From the NCBI RefSeq assembly GCF_002355515.1, contig NZ_AP014809.1, forward strand, positions 2,504,501-2,568,500: a DNA stretch of 64,000 nt, written 5' to 3'. Numbering within the stretch: the first letter of the stretch is position 1; every line of letters starts with the position of its first letter. Shown here in pieces: positions 33,900 to 42,760 of the stretch. The DNA comes from Methylorubrum populi (GTDB lineage: Bacteria > Pseudomonadota > Alphaproteobacteria > Rhizobiales > Beijerinckiaceae). Position numbers and translations under genes: made by a program. The notes beneath the pieces were generated by a model, which made no database searches, was not told where the DNA came from, and saw only the letters and a list, made by a program, of their open reading frames with translations.

Positions 33900-34523
33900 T
33901 CAGAGCGTGATGCCCTCGTGAAAGCGGTCGGGGGAGATCGGCAGCATGAACTGGGCGCCGATGCCGCCCTCGAAGTAGCGCACCACCCGCCCGGGGGTGG
34001 AGCCGACCATGATGTGCGTGCCGATCGGCGGAGCGGAGGCGGTCGCCAGCGCCACGCCGGACATCGAGATGTCGATGATCCGGGCCGCAATGAACCGGCC
34101 GCTCTCCAGGCGCAGGGTCACGCCGGGCTGGTTTGGCACGAGCCGCTCGTTGGTCCGGCCCTCCGGCAGGCCGAGGCTCTCACGGTTGGCAAGCCACATC
34201 AGCTGGGAGGCGATCTTGTCACGCTTGCGCGGTGTCGCGTTGATCCGCATCGCGAAGCCCCGCGGCGGATGGCGTACGATCACCCCTTCCAGCCGGCCGA
34301 TTTGTTCGAGATACAGCACCACGCGCTCGCCGAGCGCCCCGATCACGGCGCAGGTCAGGCGGATGCCGCCCGGGGACATATCCACGGTCTGGCAGGGATA
34401 TTCCCGCCGGTCGGCCAGCATGTAGCGGCCGAGCAGAGTCGCGCGCACCCGCTGGTGCCGCCGCTGTTCGGCGGCGAAATCCGGCAGAGAGGTGGCCGTC
34501 CCGGCTCGGGAAAGCTCGGTCAT
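33900..34523 (-). CDS. Double PilZ-domain protein
   Basis: Cytoplasmic protein of 207 residues with two PilZ-like domains, the c-di-GMP receptor fold. The first has QRRHQRVRATLLGRY and DMSPGGIRL (RxxxR plus D/NxSxxG, both elements needed for ligand binding). The second has IDISMSGVALAT (DxSxxG) but no clear RxxxR, so it may not bind the nucleotide. The start is ATG 34521-34523; a GTG 48 bases upstream would add an Arg-rich leader. It lies upstream of the LapG-family peptidase pair on the same strand but 526 bases away, so joint regulation is only a hypothesis. Confidence 0.85.
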   Translation of the reverse strand: MTELSRAGTATSLPDFAAEQRRHQRVRATLLGRYMLADRREYPCQTVDMSPGGIRLTCAVIGALGERVVLYLEQIGRLEGVIVRHPPRGFAMRINATPRKRDKIASQLMWLANRESLGLPEGRTNERLVPNQPGVTLRLESGRFIAARIIDISMSGVALATASAPPIGTHIMVGSTPGRVVRYFEGGIGAQFMLPISPDRFHEGITL

Positions 34524-34710
34524 GTCAGCTCGGCAGTCTCGATGTCGCAATCGAATCACTAGCCGCGCCACGGTTACAAAAGGCTTGCTTGCACCCCGAA
34601 GGTGAACTGCCGACCGTCACGAAAGCGGGATCAGGTCCCGGCCACCGGACGATCCGGCCCGGCGGTCGGACGGTCCCGGAGAAGGAGGCCCGAAATCCGA
34701 CCGCGAAGAA

Positions 34711-35331
34711 TCAGGCGTTGCCGCGCCCGCCTTCGTGAACCAGCAGGTGGCCGAACCGGACGGGGCGGGCATCGTTGGCCGGCTCGGGCAGCGCGTCCAC
34801 GAAGGTCCGCATCGCCGCCGGCTCGGGCACGAGCGTCTCGAGCACCCGCAGGGAGACGGTTTCGAGGCGCAGGATCGGCCGGGTGCCGAGCCACGGCGGA
34901 ATGCAATGTGGGCTCAAGGAGCCGAGAATGCGCGCCTGCGTCTTTCCCCGGTGGCGCAGCGGCAAGAGCAGCAATTCGAGGTCGAGGGTCTCGTCCCGGA
35001 CGGTGGCGCCGGTCAGTCCCGCGACGACGCCCACCGTATCGCAGGCGACGGTCTCGATGAGTTGCCAGGGGTCGGTGAAGGGGAGCGCCCGGTCGGCCCA
35101 CAGGTCGACGAAGGCGGTGCCCCGTAATTCGCGCCCGAACAGGGCGCACAGGCGGGTTCCGGCGAGGCGCACCGCGCTCGTGCGTCGCGCCGGATCGGTT
35201 TCCAGGATGAAGCTGTCGGCGAGCAGGTTACGGATCTCTCCGGGCTCGATCTCGCCCCGCTCCGGCGCGGCCCGCTCTCCGCGCAGCCGGTCCCAGTAGG
35301 CGTGAAGCTGACGGCTTGTCGGATGCTTCAT
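34711..35331 (-). CDS. PAS_5-family (COG5388) PAS protein
   Basis: Single-domain protein of 206 residues that starts SRQLHAYWDRLRGERAAPER and continues GEIRNLLADSFILE, the signature of the PAS_5 family common in alphaproteobacteria. The middle has VRLAGTRLCALFGRELRG and FVDLWA, typical of its PAS fold, and a second conserved block LLLLPLRHRGKTQARILGSL. Function is unknown; some members are linked to polar or motility control. There is no output domain. The start is ATG 35329-35331. It is divergent from the rhomboid gene across a 251-base gap with a short CCGTA-TCGG-TACGG palindrome. Confidence 0.85.
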   Translation of the reverse strand: MKHPTSRQLHAYWDRLRGERAAPERGEIEPGEIRNLLADSFILETDPARRTSAVRLAGTRLCALFGRELRGTAFVDLWADRALPFTDPWQLIETVACDTVGVVAGLTGATVRDETLDLELLLLPLRHRGKTQARILGSLSPHCIPPWLGTRPILRLETVSLRVLETLVPEPAAMRTFVDALPEPANDARPVRFGHLLVHEGGRGNA

Positions 35332-35582
35332 GGTGTTCCGTATCGGTACGGCCCGGGTCCGGATGGGCCCTGTCTTTGATCGGTCCGGCACGAAAAGCGT
35401 CCTCACGCGCCGTTCGTGGAGATCGTCCGCACACCCTATGCCGTCCCGTTCGGTGGCGCTCGCGCAACCCATTCTTAACCTTAACGGCCGGTGGACGAAC
35501 TCGCCCGCAATTGAGCGATCCCGCGGCGGCCCGGCGCCGATTGGCCCTTGCGGCGCCGCGCATCCCCCCGCCATGGTGCAGC

Positions 35583-36407
35583 ATGGATGCCTCCCCCGAT
35601 CTGCCGCGCCAGGGCCGCGTGCCCGTCTTCAACCTGCCGGGAATCGTCACCGCCTCGATCGCGGTGCTAGCCGCGATCCACGTCGTCCGCAGCGTCGTGC
35701 CGGACGAGACCGACCTGTCGGTGCTGCTCGACCTCGCCTTCATACCGGCCCGATGGACCGCCGCCTTCGATCCCAACTCCGCGGCCGACATCATCCGGGC
35801 GGCGGGGGAGGGCGCGACCGGACCCGAAATGGCCTCGGCACGGCAGGAATTCGCCCGCTACCTCGTCGCCGACCCGTCGGCGATGCCCTGGACCGGCGTG
35901 ACCTACGCCCTGCTGCACGGCTCCTGGGTGCATCTGATCTTCAACGCGGTGTGGCTCGCCGTCTTCGGCACCCCGGTCGCGCGCCGCTACGGCGCCCTGC
36001 GCTACGGGCTGCTGGCGCTCGCGGGAATCGTGGCGGGCGCCCTCGTCCACCTCCTCGTCGACCCCTACAGCCTGATGCCGCTCGTCGGCGCCTCGGCCGG
36101 CATCTCGGCCCTGATGGCGGCGGCGGCCCGCTTCGTGTTCCAGCCTCCGCCGCCCTTCGCGGCAGGGGCGCCCTGGCAGCTGCCGCCGCGGCCGCGGCTT
36201 CAGACCATTCCCGAATTGCTGCGCAACCGGCCGGCGGTTCTGTTCCTTGCGGTCTGGTTCGTCACCAACCTGCTGTTCGGCGTCCTCGCCCTGCCGCTCG
36301 GAGGCAGCGAGGGGCCGATCGCCTGGGACGCGCATCTCGGCGGCTTCGCCGCGGGCTTCTTCCTGCTGCCGCTGATGGAGCGGGGCAGCGCCGGGCGGCG
36401 CGGGTAG
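35583..36407 (+). CDS. Rhomboid-family intramembrane serine protease
   Basis: Membrane protease of 274 residues with about six helices that cuts substrates inside the bilayer. The catalytic dyad is present: Ser171 in GASAG (LVGASAGISALMAA) and His251 in DAHLGGFAAGF. The block HGSWVHLIFNAVWLAVFG holds the helix with the usual His/Asn residues. An insert of about 45 residues separates the first helix from the next. The start is ATG 35583. Substrates cannot be inferred. The stretch 36408-36647 after it holds a small GGCGGC-AATAAAC-GCCGCC hairpin (36545-36563). Confidence 0.92.
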   Translation: MDASPDLPRQGRVPVFNLPGIVTASIAVLAAIHVVRSVVPDETDLSVLLDLAFIPARWTAAFDPNSAADIIRAAGEGATGPEMASARQEFARYLVADPSAMPWTGVTYALLHGSWVHLIFNAVWLAVFGTPVARRYGALRYGLLALAGIVAGALVHLLVDPYSLMPLVGASAGISALMAAAARFVFQPPPPFAAGAPWQLPPRPRLQTIPELLRNRPAVLFLAVWFVTNLLFGVLALPLGGSEGPIAWDAHLGGFAAGFFLLPLMERGSAGRRG

Positions 36408-36647
36408 AACCGCCCGAGGCGCCCCCGCTGCGGGCCCGTGCAACCGTTAAGCCGGGCCGGTCGACGGCCTCGTCTCGGTCGCTTGCCGGGTCGGCCGAAG
36501 CAGCCTGTGTCATTGCTGCCACGTGGCGTTTTCTTTGAAATGAAGGCGGCAATAAACGCCGCCACTCGTCCGTCGGTTATGTGAACGAGCGCGGATTAAG
36601 AAAATTTTGCAGATGATCGCCTCGTTCCTGATGGAGAGTGGAACCCG

Positions 36648-37532
36648 GTGAAACATCGAGCAGCCGTCATCGCCCGTCTCGGGCTTGCCCTATCCGCCGC
36701 GTGGGGCCTCGGCGGTACAGCCGCCCATGCCGCCTCCGCTGCGCAGCCCGGCCAGACCATCGGTGTGCCGTTCGGAGCGCCGTTCCCCAAGGGCTTCTAC
36801 GCCGTCAATCTGTCGAGCTTCGGCGTGCGCGACACCGCGCCGCTCGATTCCGAGAGCAACGTCAACCTGCCGACCCTGCTCTGGGCGACCCCCTTCTCCG
36901 TCCTTGGGGGACAGGTGCAGTTCGTGTTCGTGGCACCCATCGCCGCCTCCAGCGTGCGCGGCGCGCCCTATAACAGCGGCTGGGGCCAGCCCCTGCTCGC
37001 GGGCCAGCTCGCCTGGGATCTCGGCGACGGCGTCGGTGTGAGCTACCTTCTCGGCGGCTACCTTCCCTGGGAGACCCGGTTCCTCACCCAGTCGGCCTCG
37101 CTGAGCCACCGTTTCGCGATCACCTACGCCGCCAACGACTGGGCGATCACCGCCAACCTGCTCTACGGCCACATGCTGGAAACGCGCTCGCCCAACGGCG
37201 TGCTCTATCCCGACTACCTCAACCTCGACGTCACCCTGACGAAGAAGTTCGGCAAGTGGCAGGTCGGCCCGGTGGCCTTCGGCTCGACCGACCTCAAGAC
37301 CAACGTGGTCGGATATCGGCAGCAGGGCCAGATCGCGGTGGGTGGTCTCGTCGGCTACAATTTCGGCTTCATGAACGTGCAGGGCTACGTCACCCGCGAC
37401 GTCGCCGAGCGCAATTACGGCGGCAAGGAAACCCGCGGCTGGCTGCGCATCGTCGTGCCGTTCCTCCAGGATAAGGGCGAGGCTCAGCCGAACCGCACCC
37501 TGATCACCCGCCGTCAGGCCGAGGGCCGCTGA
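36648..37532 (+). CDS. Outer-membrane channel-like protein (SphA/MetA phenol-pathway type)
   Basis: Exported protein of 294 residues. Signal peptide to about residue 28 (ALSAAWGLGGTAAHAA). The mature protein alternates aromatic and small residues in likely transmembrane beta strands (YNFGFMNVQGYVTRDV, HRFAITYAANDWAITANLLYG), consistent with the transporter family annotated as MetA-pathway of phenol degradation. Members are thought to be outer-membrane channels for hydrophobic compounds. Translation starts at GTG 36648 with GGAGAG upstream. No phenol-degradation genes are nearby, so the substrate is open. It ends at an intrinsic terminator. Confidence 0.78.
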   Translation: MKHRAAVIARLGLALSAAWGLGGTAAHAASAAQPGQTIGVPFGAPFPKGFYAVNLSSFGVRDTAPLDSESNVNLPTLLWATPFSVLGGQVQFVFVAPIAASSVRGAPYNSGWGQPLLAGQLAWDLGDGVGVSYLLGGYLPWETRFLTQSASLSHRFAITYAANDWAITANLLYGHMLETRSPNGVLYPDYLNLDVTLTKKFGKWQVGPVAFGSTDLKTNVVGYRQQGQIAVGGLVGYNFGFMNVQGYVTRDVAERNYGGKETRGWLRIVVPFLQDKGEAQPNRTLITRRQAEGR

Positions 37533-37574
37533 GCGACGTCTCGCGACGACGGACAGATCTCTCGAAGCCGCTCG

Positions 37575-37611
37575 AAGCCGATTCCGATGGCGCCGTCGTC
37601 GGGATCGGCTT
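37575..37611 (+). terminator. Intrinsic terminator after the channel-like gene
   Basis: AAGCCGAT / ATCGGCTT stem with an inner TCCGA / TCGGG extension, followed by TTCC, 42 bases after the stop codon. Good GC-rich stem, short T tract. Confidence 0.68.
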
Positions 37612-37977
37612 TTCCGTTATGACCTGCGAGCACAGGTCGTCGTGGCCGGCGCACCCGCAACGTCTCGGCCCCGACCCGGCCGATTCCTTCGCGCTGGCCG
37701 ACCCGGACCTCTGCCGCGATCGAGCGCCGATCGCCTTTGCCCGTCCGGCCGCCTCCGCAGGGCGCAAGTGAAAGAGCAGTCAGGGCCTTCCGCCAATCCT
37801 TGTAGGTGGAAATTGAACTTTTCTTCCGTTTTCGTTCTTTCATGAACGATCGTGCGGCGTCGAACGCTTGCCAGAGCGGCCGGAGCACCACACACTCGTC
37901 TCCGAGAGCCGGGGTTAACCCGGCCGCATCCGTCCGCACCGTGGGCTGACGGTGCCGTCATCCAGGGAGGAGACTTC
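37612..37977. other. Non-coding gap upstream of the CBS gene, with candidate operator
   Basis: About 365 bases with no convincing gene. Its centre (37800-37850) is locally AT-rich and contains the inverted repeat TCGTTC-TTTCAT-GAACGA (37832-37849), a possible operator or promoter element about 130 bases ahead of the CBS gene. A good ribosome-binding site AGGGAGGAG sits at its end. Confidence 0.5.
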
Positions 37978-38409
37978 ATGACCGTTGCGCGTATCCTGGC
38001 AGAGAAGGGCGGCTCGGTGGTCACGGTGCCGGCTGATCGCACCATCGACGAGGCGATCCATCTCTTGGCCGAGAAGCGGATCGGTGCCCTCGTCGTCGGC
38101 GATGCCGGAGGTCGCGTGATCGGCATCCTGTCCGAGCGCGACGTGATGCGGGCACTGGCCAGCGAAGGGGCCTCCGCCCTCGACCGGCCTGTGGCGCACT
38201 ACATGACCGAGAAGGTCGTGACCTGCACCCGGCGCGCCAGCATCGAGGATGTGATGGAGACGATGACCGAGGGCCGTTTCCGCCACCTGCCGGTGGTGGA
38301 GGACGGGCGCCTCGTCGGCGTCGTCTCGATCGGCGACGTGGTGAAGCAACGCATCGCCACCGTCGAGGCCGAGCATCGGGCGATGCGCGACTACATCACG
38401 ATGGCCTGA
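37978..38409 (+). CDS. CBS-domain pair protein
   Basis: Small cytoplasmic protein of 143 residues made of two CBS domains (residues about 8-60 and 75-130; IGALVVGDAGGRVIGILSER, FRHLPVVEDGRLVGVVSIGD). Such Bateman pairs bind adenosine nucleotides and sense energy state; free-standing versions act as stress or regulatory modules. A strong AGGGAGGAG site fixes the ATG 37978. The protein closes with a short helix (RAMRDYITMA). A small hairpin (38408-38428) overlaps the stop codon. No partner is identifiable from neighbours. Confidence 0.93.
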   Translation: MTVARILAEKGGSVVTVPADRTIDEAIHLLAEKRIGALVVGDAGGRVIGILSERDVMRALASEGASALDRPVAHYMTEKVVTCTRRASIEDVMETMTEGRFRHLPVVEDGRLVGVVSIGDVVKQRIATVEAEHRAMRDYITMA

Positions 38410-38447
38410 CCCGGCTCCGGCTCGGGTCTCGAATCCGTGGCGGCGGC

Positions 38448-39521
38448 TCAACTGCGCGCCGCCGCACCCTCGATCATGCGCCGGATCTCCGGCAGCGCCG
38501 CCCGCACCGCCTGACGGCCGAGAGCGATCCCGTCGGCGGCGCGATGGAATTCGAACTGACCGAACTCGGCGAGCAGCGGCCGGATCGCGACATCCGGCGG
38601 TTCGCTGGCGAGCCGCGCCCGTGAGATCCGGTCCTGGGTGATGTTGAAGGCGTCGAGCATGACGCGGGCGACGCCCGGGCTCGGCCGGCCGGCGGCCTGC
38701 GCCGGTGCCGGATGGCCGCGGCGGCCCAGGAAGCGCTGACCCATCAGGCGTCGGCTCGCTCCGCTCAAGAGGCCCCAGCGGCCGCGGCGGCGCACGGTGG
38801 CCTCCAGCGTCTGCTCGATCGCCCGCTCGACTGGCTCGTCGGCCTCGCCGAGCATCGCGGCGTCCCGCTCCGGCCGGATCACGCGCGCGGGCGCGCGCGT
38901 CTCGCAGGCGAGGTTCACGCAGATCACGAGGTCGGCCCCGAGTTCGCGGGCGAGACGCACCGGCACGGGGTTGACCAGCGTCCCGTCCATCAGAAGGCGC
39001 CCGTCGAGGGCGACCGGCGGGAAGATGCCGGGGATGGCGTAGGAGGCCCGCACCGCCTCGACCAGAGGACCCCGGGACAGCCAGACCTCGTGGCCCGTGC
39101 CGAGTTCGGTCGCGACGCTGGCGAAGGCGAGGCGCAGATCCTCGATGCGGAAGCCCTCGAGCTCGCGGGCGAGGCGACGGCGCAGGCGCTCGCCGGCGAT
39201 CAGGCCCGACCCGGTGATGCGCGGATCGAGCATGCCGACCACCCGCCGCCGGGTGAGCGAGAGCGCGAAATCCTTGAGAGCGTCGATGCGGCCGGCGGCG
39301 TAGGCCCCGCCGACAACGGCGCCGATGGAGCAGCCGGCGACCACCTCGGGGAAGATGCCGGCTTCCTCCAGCCCCTCGATCACGCCGATATGCGACCAGC
39401 CCCGGGCGGAGCCGCCGCCCAGGGCGAGGCCGATGCGGGGAGCGCGAAAGCGGGGCACCACCGGTTCCACCACCCCTTCCGGGAAACGGGGCGGGAGGGA
39501 ACGGGACGCCTCGAACATCAT
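38448..39521 (-). CDS. Patatin-like phospholipase (RssA-like)
   Basis: Putative lipid acyl hydrolase of 357 residues. It has the glycine-rich oxyanion loop [17 protein letters not shown] (33-49), the nucleophile Ser65 in GCSIG, and the Asp of the dyad in [11 protein letters not shown]. Length and order match the alphaproteobacterial RssA/NTE-type family. Substrates are unknown. The C-terminal part has a conserved [14 protein letters not shown] segment. ATGATG start at 39521; the ATGA overlaps the hisI stop, so the two are translationally coupled. Only the last residues (AAARS) are variable. Confidence 0.92.
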   Translation of the reverse strand: MMFEASRSLPPRFPEGVVEPVVPRFRAPRIGLALGGGSARGWSHIGVIEGLEEAGIFPEVVAGCSIGAVVGGAYAAGRIDALKDFALSLTRRRVVGMLDPRITGSGLIAGERLRRRLARELEGFRIEDLRLAFASVATELGTGHEVWLSRGPLVEAVRASYAIPGIFPPVALDGRLLMDGTLVNPVPVRLARELGADLVICVNLACETRAPARVIRPERDAAMLGEADEPVERAIEQTLEATVRRRGRWGLLSGASRRLMGQRFLGRRGHPAPAQAAGRPSPGVARVMLDAFNITQDRISRARLASEPPDVAIRPLLAEFGQFEFHRAADGIALGRQAVRAALPEIRRMIEGAAARS

Positions 39522-39940
39522 CGGTCCGGATTGGCGGGAACGAGGGCGACGGCACCGGTCGCGGGATCGCGTTCGACCGCGCGGTAGAAGCAGGAGCGGC
39601 GGCCGGTATGGCAGCAGCCCCCGTCGCCGCCGACCTCGACCCGGATCAGGAGCGCGTCCTGATCGCAATCGACCCGCATCTCCACGATCCGCTGGATCTG
39701 CCCGGAGGTCGCGCCCTTGTGCCAGAGTTCGCCGCGCGAGCGCGACCAGTACCACGCCTCGCCGGTCTCAAGGGTGCGGGCCAGCGCCTCGGCGTTCATG
39801 TGGGCGAGCATCAGCACGCGCCCGTCCCGCGCATCGACGGCGATGCAGGCCAGGAGCCCGTCGGGGCCGAAGCGCGGCGTCAGCCGCGCGCCTTCCTCGA
39901 CCTCGGCGCGGGAGCCGGGGGAAGCGAACCGCTCGGTCAT
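39518..39940 (-). CDS. hisI: Phosphoribosyl-AMP cyclohydrolase
   Basis: Opens the adenine ring of phosphoribosyl-AMP in the third step of histidine synthesis; zinc-dependent. The 140 residues contain [38 protein letters not shown], and the metal-binding [13 protein letters not shown] and [12 protein letters not shown] motifs. The HisE pyrophosphohydrolase domain is absent, normal for alphaproteobacteria. It lies between folE (21 bases upstream) and the patatin gene (overlapping), so folE-hisI-patatin looks like one operon. Other his genes are not in the window. Confidence 0.95.
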   Translation of the reverse strand: MTERFASPGSRAEVEEGARLTPRFGPDGLLACIAVDARDGRVLMLAHMNAEALARTLETGEAWYWSRSRGELWHKGATSGQIQRIVEMRVDCDQDALLIRVEVGGDGGCCHTGRRSCFYRAVERDPATGAVALVPANPDR

Positions 39941-39961
39941 CGCGAAGACAATCCGCCCGAC

Positions 39962-40783
39962 TCAGCCCTTCGGGTTCCGCACGAAGGTCAGGAAGCGAAC
40001 CTGCTCGTTCGGATCGCTCTTGTAGACGCCGCGGAACTGGGTGGTGATGGTGGAGACGCCGGCCTTCTGCACGCCGCGCATCGCCATGCAGAGATGCTCG
40101 GCCTCGACCATCACGGCGCAGCCGCGGGGCTGGAGGATGCTCTCGATCGTGTCGGCGATCTGCGCCGTCATCGTCTCCTGCGTTTGCAGGCGGCGGGCGA
40201 AGGCATCGACCACGCGGGCGAGCTTTGAAAGGCCGACCACGCCCTTGGTGGGGTAGTAGGCGATGTGGGCGAGCCCCATGAACGGCACCATGTGGTGCTC
40301 GCAGTGGGAATAGAACGGGATGTCGCGCACCAGCACCGCGTCCGAGTAGCCCTCGACCTCCTCGAACACCCGTTCCAGCAGGGCATCGGCATCCATGCGG
40401 TAGCCGCCGAAGATCTGCTCGTAGGCCTTCACCACGCGGGCGGGCGTCTCGATCAGCCCCTCGCGGGTCGGGTCGTCGCCGGCCCAGCGCAGCAGCGTGC
40501 GCACGGCGGCCTCCGCTTCCTGACGGCTCGGGCGGCCGAGCGCCACCTCGTTCGGCACCCGCTGGGCCGATTCGGGCAGGGGTGCAATGTCTGGGGCCAT
40601 GTCGGAAGCGGTGTCGGGCCGGCCCGGATCGTTGGCGCCGCGCATCCCTTGCAGGCCGACGGCGCTCATGCGTCGCTCGTCGTCGCTCATGCCGTAGGAC
40701 AGGGATTTGAGAGCGGCATCCATGGCATCTCCGGCCTTCGCCACACGCGCCTTCATGGTCGTGCTGTCGGGCTTGGCGTACAT
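39962..40783 (-). CDS. folE: GTP cyclohydrolase I
   Basis: Converts GTP to dihydroneopterin triphosphate, the first step of tetrahydrofolate synthesis; folate is also central to one-carbon assimilation in methylotrophs. The catalytic core is standard: [29 protein letters not shown] (zinc Cys/His), [14 protein letters not shown] and [12 protein letters not shown]. The protein is 273 residues, about 60 longer than most, because of an N-terminal extension of 85 residues rich in Met/Arg/Asp; a later start cannot be excluded. ATG 40781-40783 follows GGGACGGAT. A perfect palindrome lies 20 bases upstream. Leads the hisI-patatin operon. Confidence 0.94.
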   Translation of the reverse strand: MYAKPDSTTMKARVAKAGDAMDAALKSLSYGMSDDERRMSAVGLQGMRGANDPGRPDTASDMAPDIAPLPESAQRVPNEVALGRPSRQEAEAAVRTLLRWAGDDPTREGLIETPARVVKAYEQIFGGYRMDADALLERVFEEVEGYSDAVLVRDIPFYSHCEHHMVPFMGLAHIAYYPTKGVVGLSKLARVVDAFARRLQTQETMTAQIADTIESILQPRGCAVMVEAEHLCMAMRGVQKAGVSTITTQFRGVYKSDPNEQVRFLTFVRNPKG

Positions 40784-40802
40784 CGTCGATCCGTCCCGGC
40801 GT

Positions 40803-40816
40803 CTTAAACGTTTAAG
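40803..40816. promoter_or_regulatory. Perfect 14-bp palindrome before folE
   Basis: CTTAAACGTTTAAG, fully symmetric and much more AT-rich than its surroundings, 20 bases before the folE ATG. It could be an operator in the folE promoter or leader. The remaining divergent gap to 41007 shows no other clear motif. Confidence 0.45.
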
Positions 40817-41007
40817 TGCCGACGCCCTCGAACGATCCGAATCCTGGGCCAGGGCGTGACCGGGGTCGACGGTGCCATTCTCGCGGAATGACTGTGTCGC
40901 GCCTATATCGTCGCAATCGCGCCGTCGCGCAATGCGTGGCATGCGTATCTGGCTCAACGATTCCTTGCAGCTCTCCCGAACGGGCGCCCGCGAAAGGCGT
41001 GTCAGCG

Positions 41008-41469
41008 ATGATCGACGACATCTACAACCGCCGCATCCTGGAACTGGCCGCCGACATTCCCCGCCTCGGCCGGCTGGAGGCGCCGGACGCCACCGCCACG
41101 GCCCATTCCAAGCTGTGCGGCTCGACCGTCACCGTTGATCTGAAGCTCGATCCGGACGGCGCCACGGTCGCCGACTTCGCTCACGACGTGAAGGCGTGCG
41201 CGCTTGGCCAAGCCTCCTCCTCGCTGCTGGCCCGCCACGTTGTCGGCGCGACGGCCGAGGAGCTGCGAGCCGTCCGCGCCCGGATGCGGGCGATGCTGAA
41301 GGAGAACGGCCCGGCCCCGGACGGAAAATGGGCCGACCTCGCCGTGCTGGAGCCGGTGCGCGATTTCCGCGCCCGCCATGCCTCGACGCTCCTGACCTTC
41401 GACGCGGTGGTGGACGCCCTCGATCAGATCGCCGCGCGCAAGGGCGCCGGCGCGCCCGAGGCGGCCTGA
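41008..41469 (+). CDS. NifU/IscU-like iron-sulfur scaffold protein
   Basis: Protein of 153 residues with the IscU/NifU-N fold ([51 protein letters not shown]). Cys37 and Cys64 match the first two scaffold cysteines, but the third position, near residue 129, reads RHASTLL with no Cys, so cluster assembly as in IscU is uncertain. This variant is a typical alphaproteobacterial form found next to yidD. The start ATG 41008 follows AAAGG. It is divergent from folE and nine bases from yidD, with which it is probably co-transcribed. Confidence 0.88.
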   Translation: MIDDIYNRRILELAADIPRLGRLEAPDATATAHSKLCGSTVTVDLKLDPDGATVADFAHDVKACALGQASSSLLARHVVGATAEELRAVRARMRAMLKENGPAPDGKWADLAVLEPVRDFRARHASTLLTFDAVVDALDQIAARKGAGAPEAA

Positions 41470-41477
41470 GCCTCGTT

Positions 41478-41798
41478 ATGATCCGCCAGGTCGCGCACGG
41501 GGCGATCCGCGCCTACCAGCTCACTTTGTCCGGGCTGGTCGGACGCCAGTGCCGACACTGGCCCTCCTGCTCGACCTACACCGACGAGGCGATCCAGCGG
41601 CACGGTCTCTGGGCCGGCGGCTGGATCGGGTTCGCCCGCATCTGCCGCTGCGGCCCATTCGGCACCCACGGCATCGACCTCGTGCCCGAGCATCTGCCGG
41701 CAGGTGCCGCCTGGCACCGGCCCTGGTCCTACGGCCGCTGGCGCGGCGTCGAGGCGCCGCCGCCGCTGGTCTGCGAGGCGGTGGAGGAGGGGAAGTAG
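41478..41798 (+). CDS. yidD: Membrane protein insertion efficiency factor
   Basis: Small basic membrane-associated protein of 106 residues, thought to assist the YidC insertase. Signature HGAIRAYQLTLSGLVGRQCR, HWPSCSTYTDEAIQRHG and RICRCGPFGTHGIDLVPEHL are all present. yidD is usually beside rnpA and yidC; here it follows the NifU-like gene, an arrangement seen in other alphaproteobacteria. The start is ATG 41478, nine bases after the preceding stop. A GC-rich repeat and a terminator follow. Confidence 0.93.
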   Translation: MIRQVAHGAIRAYQLTLSGLVGRQCRHWPSCSTYTDEAIQRHGLWAGGWIGFARICRCGPFGTHGIDLVPEHLPAGAAWHRPWSYGRWRGVEAPPPLVCEAVEEGK

Positions 41799-41803
41799 CC
41801 AGA

Positions 41804-41826
41804 CCCTCCCCCTCTGCGGGAGAGGG
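41804..41826. repeat. GC-rich dispersed intergenic repeat, copy B
   Basis: CCCTCCCCCTCTGCGGGAGAGGG-type sequence, nearly the same as 9991-10034 and the right end of the element at 16061-16086. It begins five bases after the yidD stop. Function unknown; it is followed immediately by an intrinsic terminator. Confidence 0.6.
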
Positions 41827-41849
41827 CAGGGACCTGCGCGCATGAAAAA

Positions 41850-41871
41850 GCCCCGGCCTTTCGGCCGGGGC
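41850..41871. terminator. Bidirectional terminator between yidD and the BI-1 gene
   Basis: Stem GCCCCGGCC / GGCCGGGGC with a TTTC loop; on the minus strand a TTTTT run follows, and on the plus strand TCTCTTGTTT. It sits 29 bases before the stop of the BI-1 gene and serves both convergent genes. Confidence 0.83.
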
Positions 41872-41900
41872 TCTCTTGTTTCAGGTCCTTGCGCCGTCGC

Positions 41901-42668
41901 TTAGCGGCGGTCGCCCAGCAGCTGCATCAGGAACTGGAACATGTTGATGAAGTCCAGGTACAGCGTCAGCGCGCCGTTGACGGACATCTTGGCCGCCCCC
42001 TCGGCATCGACGCCGCTGTAGAGGTACATCTCCTTGAGCTTCTGCGTGTCGTACGCGGTCAGGCCGGCGAAGATGAGCACGCCGATCACCGAGATCGCGA
42101 ACTGCAGCGCGGACGAAGCCAGGAAGAGGTTCACCAGCGAGGCGATGATCAGGCCGATCAGGCCCATGATCAGGAACGAGCCCATGCCCGACAGGCTGCG
42201 CTTGGTGGTGTAGCCGTAGAGGCTCAGGCCACCGAAGGTTGCCGCCGTGATGAAGAACACCCGCACCACGCTGGCGCCCGTGAAGACGAGCAGCAGGGTG
42301 GACATCGAGGCGCCCATCACCGCCGCGAAGGCCCAGAACATCGTGCGCGCGGAGGTGGCCGACATGCGGTCCATCCGGAACGAGAACACGAAGATGAAGG
42401 CGAGCGGCGCCAGCATCAGCACCCACTTGAAGGGGCTGGTGTACAGGAACTGCCCGAACGGGGTCAGCGCGACGCGGCCGGCGCCGGTCTGCGCCACGGC
42501 CGCCATGTTGAGGGCCAGAGCCACGAGACCGGAGATCCCGAGACCGACGACCATGTTGTTGTAGACGCCCAGCATGAAGCTGCGCAGGCCCTGGTCGACT
42601 TCGACCTGAGAGCCGGCGTACCCCTGCGGCTGGGCGCCGTAGCGGAACGGGCTGTTGTCGAATGCCAT
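41901..42668 (-). CDS. Bax inhibitor-1/YccA (YbhL) family membrane protein
   Basis: Integral membrane protein of 255 residues with about seven helices. It begins MAFDNSPFRYGAQ, then QGLRSFMLGVYNNMVVGLGI; the C-terminal half has GLTAYDTQKLKEMY and an ending LYLDFINMFQFLMQLLGDRR, all typical of bacterial BI-1. Related proteins are pH-sensitive calcium leak channels; the bacterial role is not settled. AAGGGAAA precedes the ATG 42666-42668. A candidate ybhL leader RNA lies directly upstream, and the transcript probably ends at the 41850 hairpin. Confidence 0.93.
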   Translation of the reverse strand: MAFDNSPFRYGAQPQGYAGSQVEVDQGLRSFMLGVYNNMVVGLGISGLVALALNMAAVAQTGAGRVALTPFGQFLYTSPFKWVLMLAPLAFIFVFSFRMDRMSATSARTMFWAFAAVMGASMSTLLLVFTGASVVRVFFITAATFGGLSLYGYTTKRSLSGMGSFLIMGLIGLIIASLVNLFLASSALQFAISVIGVLIFAGLTAYDTQKLKEMYLYSGVDAEGAAKMSVNGALTLYLDFINMFQFLMQLLGDRR

Positions 42669-42760
42669 GAAAGTTTCCCTTGGAAGCTCTCGGCGTGGAG
42701 TTTGTCGAGGTCCACACGCAACCCCTGGCGCGTCGAGCGCGCCTCGTGCCCGAATATGTT
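42669..42760 (-). ncRNA. Candidate ybhL-leader RNA upstream of BI-1 gene
   Basis: The leader on the minus strand folds into two hairpins: GTGGA / TCCAC (42711-42715 and 42695-42699) and GGCGCG-CTCGA-CGCGCC (42743-42727). Alphaproteobacterial ybhL (BI-1) genes are known to carry a conserved structured leader of unknown ligand, the ybhL motif. Position and gene match; the sequence match to its consensus could not be tested here. Confidence 0.4.
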
